A stretch of DNA of 47,950 nucleotides, taken from positions 1 through 47,950 of the forward strand of contig JAKBCC010000009.1 of assembly GCA_021808105.1 (NCBI GenBank), read 5' to 3'. The translations under genes and the position numbers were made by a program. This stretch comes from Planctomycetota bacterium (GTDB lineage Bacteria > Planctomycetota > Phycisphaerae > WQYP01). The notes below the pieces were generated by a model, which saw only the letters and a program-made list of their open reading frames with translations, ran no database searches and was not told the origin of the DNA. Positions 1-6,126 of the stretch are shown in pieces. The stretch's first letter is position 1. Every line of letters starts with the position of its first letter.

Positions 1-1640
1 ACAGGAATCTGCTTTTTTCTCGCCAGTGAGCCGGCGAGAGCCAGCGTCGGCACGATCAGAAAATAGCGCGATACCCACATAACAATGCCGCCGGCGATAT
101 TGTAGAACGGTGTATTGGTGCCCAGACCGGCGAAGGCGCTGCCGTTGTTATTTCCTACGGAACTCGCCCAGTAGAGAATTTCTGAAAAGCCATGCGCACC
201 GGGATTGGCCAACGCACTGGTGCCCATGATGGTCACGCAGGCGATCGCTGCGGTCACCAATACCAGCGCGGGTGGAACCAGCACGCAAATCGTCGCCATT
301 TTCATTTCAAAGGCTTCAATTTTCTTGCCCAGATATTCCGGCGTGCGACCCACCATCAGCCCGGCAATAAAGACGGCCACGATGACAAACATCAACATGC
401 CGTACAGGCCCGAACCCACACCGCCGAAAATTACTTCGCCCAGTTCCATCAGCCACATGGGCGCTAATCCGCCCAGCGGCGTAAAGGAGTCATGCATGGA
501 ATTCACTGATCCATTGGAAGCAGCGGTGGTGGCGGTGGCCCAGATGGCAGAATCGGTAACGCCGAAGCGTGTTTCCTTTCCCTCCATGTTGCCGCCGGAC
601 ATCAGGGCCGATGGGCTTTGAGTTACTCCAAGCGCGGTGAGTTTTGGATTCCCGGCATGTTCCGCCCACACGCAACCGACCATCAGCGGTACAAAGATGA
701 TCATCATCGCTGCAAAAATCGCCCAGCCCTGGCGCGTGTCCCCAACCATGCGGCCAAAGGTATAACAGAGCGCTGCAGGTATCAGCAGAATGGCCAGTAC
801 TTCCATGAAATTGCTTAACGGATTGGGATTTTCAAACGGATGCGCTGAATTGACCCCGAAAAATCCGCCGCCGTTGGTGCCCAATTGTTTAATGGCAATT
901 TGGGAGGCCGCCGGACCTAAGGGCAAGATCTGGTGTTTAACCCATACGGTCTGATTACCGGTTTTGCCCGCGGCGTTGGTGCCGGCTTGCACGTAGCTGA
1001 CCGGCTGAAGCAGCGGAACTTTTTTATACGGCGAAAACGTCTGCACCACACCCTGCGACACCAGAAGCAGGGCCAGGACAAACGATAGCGGCAGCAGAAT
1101 GTAAAGCGTACTGCGCACCAGATCGCCCCAGAAATTTCCGATGTTGTCGGTCTGTTTGCCGCGGATACCGCGAATCAGTGCCACCAGCACCGCCATGCCG
1201 GTGGCCGCTGAGACAAAATTTTGCACGGTCAGCGCCAGCATTTGCGTCAGATAGCTCATCGTGGTTTCGCCGTTGTAGCTTTGCCAGTTGGTGTTGCTGA
1301 TAAAGCTGACTGCGGTATTCCACGCCAGTGCCGGCGATACCGCACCCAGATGTTCCGGATTTAATGGCAAAAATCCCTGCAAGCGCTGCAGCGCATAAAC
1401 CGCTACTCCGCCCAGCAGATTAAACAGCAGCAAGGCCACGGCATAGGTTTTCCACGTCATCGGCTGATCGGGCTTGATCCCCGCCGCCCGATACGTCAGG
1501 CGTTCCAGCCAACCCAGCGGTTTATCCAGGCCGCAGGGCTGTCCCTCATAAACCCGCGCCATAAATGCCCCAAGCGGTTTAACCAGCGCGGAAAGCACCA
1601 GCAGAAACACTCCCATTTGGATCCACGTGTCAGGAGTCAT
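1..1640 (-). CDS. kdpA: KdpA, potassium-binding channel-like subunit of the Kdp K+-ATPase (C-terminus cut by window edge)
   Basis: Membrane subunit that binds and conducts K+ in the high-affinity KdpFABC ATPase. About 546 codons are visible, so most of the usual 560-600-residue protein is present; the stop lies beyond base 1. Reading leftward from ATG at 1640 gives a multi-spanning protein with the pore-loop motifs of the superfamily of K+ transporters: NTAVSFISNTNWQSYNGE in the first repeat, GTNGGGFFGVNSAHPFENP in the second and GNNNGSAFAGL near the visible end. The ATG overlaps the stop of kdpF in a TAATG arrangement, which supports this start and translational coupling. kdpB and kdpC would be expected just outside the window to the left. 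Identification is essentially certain from the motifs and operon order. Confidence 0.97.
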   Translation of the reverse strand, partial: MTPDTWIQMGVFLLVLSALVKPLGAFMARVYEGQPCGLDKPLGWLERLTYRAAGIKPDQPMTWKTYAVALLLFNLLGGVAVYALQRLQGFLPLNPEHLGAVSPALAWNTAVSFISNTNWQSYNGETTMSYLTQMLALTVQNFVSAATGMAVLVALIRGIRGKQTDNIGNFWGDLVRSTLYILLPLSFVLALLLVSQGVVQTFSPYKKVPLLQPVSYVQAGTNAAGKTGNQTVWVKHQILPLGPAASQIAIKQLGTNGGGFFGVNSAHPFENPNPLSNFMEVLAILLIPAALCYTFGRMVGDTRQGWAIFAAMMIIFVPLMVGCVWAEHAGNPKLTALGVTQSPSALMSGGNMEGKETRFGVTDSAIWATATTAASNGSVNSMHDSFTPLGGLAPMWLMELGEVIFGGVGSGLYGMLMFVIVAVFIAGLMVGRTPEYLGKKIEAFEMKMATICVLVPPALVLVTAAIACVTIMGTSALANPGAHGFSEILYWASSVGNNNGSAFAGLGTNTPFYNIAGGIVMWVSRYFLIVPTLALAGSLARKKQIP

Positions 1641-1729
1641 TAAAATTTCTCCGGAAAAAGCATTGCGATAATCAGGTAAATCAGGATGGCTCCCGCCAGC
1701 ACCAGACCGATGAAATCCAGGATACTCAT
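1640..1729 (-). CDS. kdpF: KdpF, small stabilising subunit of the Kdp complex
   Basis: A 29-residue single-span peptide immediately before kdpA. It begins MSILDFIGLVLAG and ends IAMLFPEKF, the hydrophobic helix and short polar tail typical of KdpF, which stabilises KdpFABC in the membrane. A good Shine-Dalgarno sequence (TTAGGAGATC) precedes the ATG at 1729. The ATG overlaps the TGA of the preceding small ORF, and its own TAA overlaps the kdpA ATG, so all three are probably made from one coupled transcript. The gene is short enough to be missed by automatic gene calling. Confidence rests on position, length and the PEKF end. Confidence 0.9.
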   Translation of the reverse strand: MSILDFIGLVLAGAILIYLIIAMLFPEKF

Positions 1730-1818
1730 CTTCGATCTCCTAAATATTCACATAGTTTCACCAGCAGCCAGGTGACAACGCCCAGTAAAATCATGGCTCC
1801 AATGTATAACGTGTCCAT
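1726..1818 (-). CDS. 30-residue single-span membrane peptide leading the kdp operon
   Basis: An ATG at 1818 opens a 30-codon frame starting MDTLYIGAMILLGVVTWLL and ending KLCEYLGDRR, with its TGA overlapping the ATG of kdpF. The peptide is one hydrophobic helix followed by a short charged tail. A GGAGTG Shine-Dalgarno sits upstream. I recall similar very short ORFs before kdpF in many bacteria, but do not know an assigned function; an accessory role in Kdp assembly is an inference. The overlap, the RBS and the membrane-helix composition argue for translation. It might instead be a leader ORF that couples translation into kdpF. Confidence 0.65.
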   Translation of the reverse strand: MDTLYIGAMILLGVVTWLLVKLCEYLGDRR

Positions 1819-1840
1819 GGGAACACTCCGGTTTAAGCAT

Positions 1841-1877
1841 GCACCTCCCGGTGCGGAACATCAGATAAGTTTATCTG
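1841..1877. promoter_or_regulatory. Palindromic operator candidate upstream of kdp
   Basis: The 167-bp gap between the 78-residue gene and the kdp operon contains a perfect inverted repeat at 1862-1877, arms CAGATAA and TTATCTG with a 2-base centre. A small hairpin, GCACC-tccc-GGTGC, lies at 1841-1854 just before the Shine-Dalgarno of the first small ORF. The 16-bp palindrome is the size of a dimeric repressor or response-regulator site. No kdpDE genes are visible, so the factor is unknown. Confidence 0.4.
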
Positions 1878-1985
1878 CCGCGATATCAAGATGCTGTAAA
1901 AAATAGGGCCGAAGATATAAAGATTGTGTAAAAATTGACGGAGCACCGGGGTGCAGACACGGATGGGCGTGTGATGTGAGCTTAT

Positions 1986-2222
1986 TTAATGCAGCGTGCG
2001 GACAATTTGGATAATGACGATCACCAACATCACGATGACATAAATACGCAAGGCCCAGAGAAGAACTTTTAAAGCCGGTGAGAATTTACGCCGCCCGAAA
2101 CGCGTGCGCTGCTTAAATGCCACAAGCTGATCTTCTTCCAGCAGCGAACGTACCACATCAGGACGTCGGGATAATTCCGTGCTTTTGAGATTATGGTTAT
2201 CAGGTTTGAAATCGGTGTTCAT
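1986..2222 (-). CDS. Small single-span membrane protein downstream of the NRAMP-like transporter
   Basis: A 78-residue protein I do not recognise. The first about 50 residues are polar and charged, rich in Arg, Lys, Glu and Asp (for example SRRPDVVRSLLEEDQ). They are followed by one hydrophobic helix (about residues 52-74, ALKVLLWALRIYVIVMLVIV) ending RTLH. It starts 12 bases after the transporter stop codon on the same strand, so it is very probably cotranscribed with it. The layout, a cytosolic N-terminal tail with a C-terminal anchor, would suit a regulatory or stabilising partner of the transporter. That role is inferred only from position. Confidence 0.7.
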   Translation of the reverse strand: MNTDFKPDNHNLKSTELSRRPDVVRSLLEEDQLVAFKQRTRFGRRKFSPALKVLLWALRIYVIVMLVIVIIQIVRTLH

Positions 2223-2234
2223 GGTATTGGGTCC

Positions 2235-3665
2235 TTATGACAACAAGCGGGGAAACAGCGTGGTTACACCATAACCCAGGCCGGCGATAATCAGGAGTAC
2301 CGTTACTGCAATGCCCGCGATATTCAGCCACAAGCCGTTCACACGGTCCCCCATAACCTCACGATCATTGACCAGGAGCAGCAGAAACAGCAACGCCGGC
2401 GGCATGGCCAGCACCGCGATAACATTGACAATCAGAACAATAAATTCCAACGGGGCGTGCGGAATCAGCACGATGGCCCCTGCGGCGATCGCCGAGCCAA
2501 GCAGGGTGAGATAAAAAGGCCACGCGTCTTTGATGCTGCGGTTCAGACTATGGGCATGGTGCATGACTTCGCCAAAGGCATACCCGGAGGACGTTGAAAT
2601 ACTGATGGCCGCCACGAGTCCTGCCTCCACCAGGCCCAGCGCAAAGAGGCTCGAACCAAGTTTGCCGACATAAGGCTGCAAAGCCTGGGCAAATTGTGCT
2701 CCCTGATAATTCTCCGTACTGATCCCATGTGTATAAAGCGGCACGGTGGCCAGCACCACCGCGATGCCGAATAGGGCCGCCAGAAGTGTGCCGATGGAAG
2801 TGTCCCAGCGGCCAAATCCCACATCCCGCGGCTGCATGCCTTTGTCACTGGTGGCTCCCTGCTGAAAAAACAGCATCCACGGTGTGACAGTAGCGCCAAT
2901 GTCCGCCATCATCAGAAGAATATTTTGTGACCGCAGACCGCCCGGCAGTGGGCCAAACGTAATAAACGCATGTCCTACGGCGTGCCAACTGGGATGCGAC
3001 ATCAGGGCCACGGGAATAAACAGACCGTTGAACATGGCCAACCCCAGCAGGATGCGTTCCCAGGTCCAATAGCGGCGCGTCATGGTTACCGCGAGAATAA
3101 GCGTTATGGCTCCTCCTACCGCCACCAGAGCTGGTATACCAAAGTAACTTAAGCCCGCGCGAATCCCGATAAATTCAGTGACCAGCGTGAGGAAGTTTCC
3201 CAGCATCAGATCCGCCATGGAGAAAAATCCCCAGAACGGGCCGAACCGGTCAAAGATTAATTCCGCGTGGCCGCGATGGGTTACCGACCCCAAACGCACG
3301 GTCATTTCCTGCACAACCCATGCGGCCAGAAATGTCAGAAGAATAAAGGGCAGAAAGAATCCGATACCGAATTGCGACCCGGTGGCGGCATAGGACAACA
3401 TGCTGGGAGCGTCATTTTCTCCCAGAAATACCAGAACTCCCGGTCCGGCCAACAGCCATAAAAGACGCATCCAGCGCCAGGACTTACGGGACTGTACGCC
3501 GCCGCGGGCCTTGGCCACCGCCAGGCGATCACGTGCGCGGGAAATATCTTCGGCCGTCAGCGGGTCTGCGCCGGTGCCGGTGCCGGCCGATGCGATTTCA
3601 ATTGACGTTGGTGAGGAGATAATTCCGGATTTCGGGGGCTTTGAGCTTTGATTCATTCTACCCAT
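2235..3665 (-). CDS. NRAMP-related divalent metal transporter, non-canonical metal-site motif
   Basis: A 476-residue polytopic protein with about 11 membrane helices after a 60-residue hydrophilic N-terminus. Family features include LAGPGVLVFLGENDAPSML in the first helix, a GHAELI segment, and TVTPWMLFFQQGATSDKG in the sixth-helix region. Canonical NRAMP/MntH proteins carry a DPGN metal-binding motif in helix 1. Here the corresponding stretch is END-A-P, as in the less studied NDAGG-type NRAMP relatives, and the helix-6 MPH motif is also absent. The substrate (Mn, Fe, Mg or other) therefore cannot be assumed. The divergent DtxR/MntR gene fits metal-responsive control. An alternative start is the Met four codons in (MNQSSK). 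The family call is strong, the substrate unknown. Confidence 0.88.
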   Translation of the reverse strand: MGRMNQSSKPPKSGIISSPTSIEIASAGTGTGADPLTAEDISRARDRLAVAKARGGVQSRKSWRWMRLLWLLAGPGVLVFLGENDAPSMLSYAATGSQFGIGFFLPFILLTFLAAWVVQEMTVRLGSVTHRGHAELIFDRFGPFWGFFSMADLMLGNFLTLVTEFIGIRAGLSYFGIPALVAVGGAITLILAVTMTRRYWTWERILLGLAMFNGLFIPVALMSHPSWHAVGHAFITFGPLPGGLRSQNILLMMADIGATVTPWMLFFQQGATSDKGMQPRDVGFGRWDTSIGTLLAALFGIAVVLATVPLYTHGISTENYQGAQFAQALQPYVGKLGSSLFALGLVEAGLVAAISISTSSGYAFGEVMHHAHSLNRSIKDAWPFYLTLLGSAIAAGAIVLIPHAPLEFIVLIVNVIAVLAMPPALLFLLLLVNDREVMGDRVNGLWLNIAGIAVTVLLIIAGLGYGVTTLFPRLLS

Positions 3666-3699
3666 GATTAGAAAATACTTTCCAACGCTTATTCCCCGC

Positions 3700-3805
3700 G
3701 GAGCGGTTCAACGCTTCCCTTTCCGTCCCGATGAATCTTTCGACCGCTCCCGCCGTTCGCACCGGCACGGCGATTCGGACTAATTGGTGCGGCCATTTCA
3801 CGGCC
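3700..3805 (-). promoter_or_regulatory. Structured 5' leader of the NRAMP-like transporter gene (possible riboregulator)
   Basis: In the minus-strand sense the leader contains three successive stem-loops. The first is GGCC..GGCC at about 3791-3805. The second is CGCCGT/ACGGCG at 3767-3772 with 3751-3756. The third is a long element closed by a perfect 8-bp stem GGAGCGGT/ACCGCTCC (3743-3750 with 3700-3707) around a 35-base loop. The last ends 35 bases before the ATG at 3665. I could not match it to the M-box, yybP-ykoY or NiCo riboswitch consensus. It could be a new metal-responsive RNA or simply GC-rich leader sequence. Confidence 0.35.
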
Positions 3806-3879
3806 CGCCCATGACAGGAAAAGTTTACAATGGCCGCCGGGAAATGTCAAGAGATATTTTGAGTCATAATATTCTATAC

Positions 3880-3893
3880 TTTGACTATTCAAA
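3880..3893. promoter_or_regulatory. Candidate DtxR/MntR operator between divergent transporter and regulator
   Basis: An inverted repeat TTTGA-ctat-TCAAA lies in the AT-rich part of the 324-bp divergent region between the NRAMP-like gene and the DtxR-type gene. On the minus strand it overlaps a possible -35 element (TTGAAT) with TTATGA 17 bases further on. A dimeric MntR-like repressor site is the obvious reading. The exact consensus for this organism is unknown. Confidence 0.4.
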
Positions 3894-3989
3894 ATCCATG
3901 ATGTGCCATACCTGGCTTGCTTTCCATGCGACGGGAGCGGATGATGGGAGAGATGCAAGCGGGATTTGTTGTAGGATGGAACACCACGC

Positions 3990-4676
3990 ATGGCCAGTAG
4001 AACCATTGAAAATTATCTCAAGCAATTGTGGCTGCAGCAGCAGGAGGCCCGCGGAAAATTTGTGCCCATGGGAAAGCTGGCGACCCTGGTGGGTGTGACC
4101 GCCGGAACCGCCACCACCATGGTCAAAGCCATTGCGGATTCCGGCCTGGCGAAATATGCGCCACGGGCCGGCGTGCGGCTTACCAGAGCCGGCGAGCAAC
4201 TGGCGCTGCATGTTTTGCGACGCCATCGTCTGCTGGAATTATTTCTGGTTGAGATTCTCGGTATTGACTGGTCTGACGCGCATGCCGAAGCCGAGGAACT
4301 TGAGCACGTCATTTCGGAAACGGTTCTGGAGCGTATTGATTTATTACTGGGACACCCCTCGGTGGATCCGCATGGCGATCCAATTCCATCCTCTGCCGGA
4401 AAAGTGGAAGCTCCGGAATTATGCAGTCTGGCGGAATTGCAGAAGGGCAACTCTACCGTGATTGTCCGAATCGCGGATCAAAGCTCCGAATTTTTGCGAT
4501 TTGCCCAAGCCAGCGGCCTGGTGCCTCAGGCCGCCGTGGTCATTGAACACCACAATCCACAGGCCGGCGCTATTTCCGCACGCCCGGATGGAAAACAGCC
4601 GGTGATGCTGTCGATGGCGGCGGCGGCGAAATTTCTGGTGCGGCCTTGCGCTCCAACCGGCAGGCGAAAAAAATAA
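3990..4676 (+). CDS. DtxR/MntR family metal-dependent transcriptional regulator
   Basis: A 228-residue, three-part DtxR-type repressor. Residues 1-70 form the winged helix (TIENYLKQLW, then the VGVTAGTATTMVKAIADSG recognition region). Residues 70-140 form the dimerisation and metal-binding domain with RRHRLLELFLVEILG, EELEHVISE and the family hallmark GHPSVDPHGDPIP. The C-terminal 80 residues form an FeoA/SH3-like domain. Candidate metal ligands are E7, H79, E103 and H106. It senses Mn2+ or Fe2+ and represses metal uptake. The divergent NRAMP-like transporter is the likely target. The start at 3990 has an AGGATGGA Shine-Dalgarno and an in-frame stop just upstream. Family call is very secure; the metal is not determined. 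Confidence 0.93.
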   Translation: MASRTIENYLKQLWLQQQEARGKFVPMGKLATLVGVTAGTATTMVKAIADSGLAKYAPRAGVRLTRAGEQLALHVLRRHRLLELFLVEILGIDWSDAHAEAEELEHVISETVLERIDLLLGHPSVDPHGDPIPSSAGKVEAPELCSLAELQKGNSTVIVRIADQSSEFLRFAQASGLVPQAAVVIEHHNPQAGAISARPDGKQPVMLSMAAAAKFLVRPCAPTGRRKK

Positions 4677-4719
4677 TCCCGCCATTCACGGCAACAAGGC
4701 AGGGTCGTAGCATTTGGTC

Positions 4720-4733
4720 CCCCTGCGGAGGGG
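4720..4733 (+). terminator. Short GC hairpin after the DtxR-type gene
   Basis: CCCCT-gcgg-AGGGG forms a small stable hairpin 44 bases past the regulator stop. There is no T-tract, so it is at best a weak or Rho-assisted terminator, or a 3' stabiliser. Confidence 0.25.
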
Positions 4734-4779
4734 CTGTACCACCGGGTTGAGGTGCGCCATCGTCGGTGCGACTTGTAGT

Positions 4780-4942
4780 GCACCGGATGGTAAGCCAGAG
4801 CTTGATCCAGTGCCGCCAACCAACCACCGGGTTATCACCACGGTGCTCTATAATCGCGACGCGCCCGCCGAGCACCGGATGGTAATCCGGTGGTTGATCC
4901 AGTGCCGCCAACCAACCACCGGGTTATCACCACGGTGCTCTA
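4780..4942. repeat. Two tandem copies of a 71-bp hairpin-forming repeat
   Basis: Copies at 4780-4850 and 4872-4942 are nearly identical over their 3' two thirds and are spaced by a 92-bp period. The second copy folds into a two-part hairpin. Its outer arms are GAGCACCG (4870-4877) and CGGTGCTC (4933-4940). Its inner perfect 10-bp arms are CCGGTGGTTG (4887-4896) and CAACCACCGG (4913-4922) around a 16-base loop. In the first copy the inner left arm has three mismatches. The element fills the 3'-3' gap between two convergent genes and resembles REP/BIME-type palindromic units. The rest of 4677-5048 shows no gene. Confidence 0.8.
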
Positions 4943-5048
4943 AGACGCGATGATCCTGCGGCGGCCGAAAATCATGCCGTCGCAACCCGGCGCTTATGCG
5001 GACCGACTCCCGGATAGATCCTATATGGTGATGCCCTGATTCGATCAT

Positions 5049-5975
5049 TTATTCGGTCGCGGCGGTGATGACGGGAGCGAGATTGGCCGGTTCTGCGGAG
5101 AGTAAATCCGGGCTGTAATGGCACACTGTGACTTTTCCGCAATCTACCGCCAGCCAGGTTGAGGGTAATTCGGTCCAGCAGCCGCTGTTGAAGTAATTAA
5201 TGCCGCCCTGGGCACCAGTGGCGCAGTGGTGCGTGTGTCCGCACAACACCACATCGCATCCCAGGCGGCGTGCGTAGGCGATGGATTTCCGCTGCACCTT
5301 ATCCAGACAATGTAGAAAAATTTTCGACCGTGCCTTGGCCAATCGCGCGATGTAATGGCGGCGATCAACTTGCTGAAGGGTATTGTAAATCAGATCGCCG
5401 ATCCAGGTGAGAACCGGGTGATCGTCAATAAAATCATCAAAAATATGCCCATGCAGCACCAGCATACGCCGCTGGCCGGAGGTGAATATAAATTCATCCA
5501 GCACCTGCACGCCCAGAAGATGCGAGACAATTTCCGCCGGGCCGTCATGGTTGCCGCAGGTCCAGATGACTTCCATTTTATCCGACAAGTGGCGGATCAT
5601 GGAGAGCACTTTCCAGTGCGTCTTTTTTAACCGCCGAAAGTCGATGGAATCAAACACGTCGCCATTGATAATCAGCCGCCGCGTGGGAATGCGTCCTTCC
5701 AGGATATCCTCCAGAAAACGGATCAGCAGCTTGGCCTGACAATTGTCGCACCCGAGGTGAATATCCGAGATAATCACAGCGTCTAATGGCGATCGCGGAA
5801 TATCAGTCAACGGCTCGGATGGCGGCTCATAGCCGGAAGCCATCGCTGCACCGTTCCATTTATGTTCCAGCAGGGGTGTGGCACGACCGGAGAACGCGCG
5901 GTCAACGTTCGCACCCGAACTCCCCGCAGGATTGGCCGAAGGCGCTGAAAAACCGATTTGCCTGAACATCTCCAT
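5049..5975 (-). CDS. Metallophosphoesterase of the YbbF/LpxH-like type
   Basis: A 308-residue calcineurin-like phosphoesterase. All metal motifs are present in order: DIHLG (D71, H73), NGDVFD (D106), CGNHD, LHGHIFDD and CGHTHH. The family includes UDP-2,3-diacylglucosamine pyrophosphatase (LpxH/LpxI-like step of lipid A synthesis), and the inserted helical segment between the fourth and fifth motifs fits that subgroup. Without other lpx genes nearby the substrate remains open. The N-terminal 60 residues are low in recognisable structure and have no clear RBS, so the true start may be the internal Met at about residue 45. The gene stands alone between the repeat region and ftsK. Confidence 0.88.
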   Translation of the reverse strand: MEMFRQIGFSAPSANPAGSSGANVDRAFSGRATPLLEHKWNGAAMASGYEPPSEPLTDIPRSPLDAVIISDIHLGCDNCQAKLLIRFLEDILEGRIPTRRLIINGDVFDSIDFRRLKKTHWKVLSMIRHLSDKMEVIWTCGNHDGPAEIVSHLLGVQVLDEFIFTSGQRRMLVLHGHIFDDFIDDHPVLTWIGDLIYNTLQQVDRRHYIARLAKARSKIFLHCLDKVQRKSIAYARRLGCDVVLCGHTHHCATGAQGGINYFNSGCWTELPSTWLAVDCGKVTVCHYSPDLLSAEPANLAPVITAATE

Positions 5976-6126
5976 AGCCCGATGCTAGGCGATCAATATT
6001 TAATTCATCAAAGCACCGTGCTAAGAAATCGGTAGCGGATAACGGCCGATAACCTACGGGTGCATGGGTTGGCGCGGAGTATGACAGCAAGGGCATTGCT
6101 TTAAGTATTCGTAATTTGAGCGTTGC

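Noticed and set aside
3700-3750. Resemblance of GTCGAAAG...GGGACGGAAAG in the transporter leader to the c-di-GMP-I (GEMM) riboswitch
   Set aside because: The conserved GCAAA segment and the second helix of GEMM are missing and spacing is wrong; left as an unassigned structured leader.
4570-5048. Overlapping short minus-strand frames in the repeat region (MAALDQ... proteins)
   Set aside because: They arise from the repeated palindromic DNA itself; repetition of the peptide follows the 92-bp DNA period and there is no RBS.
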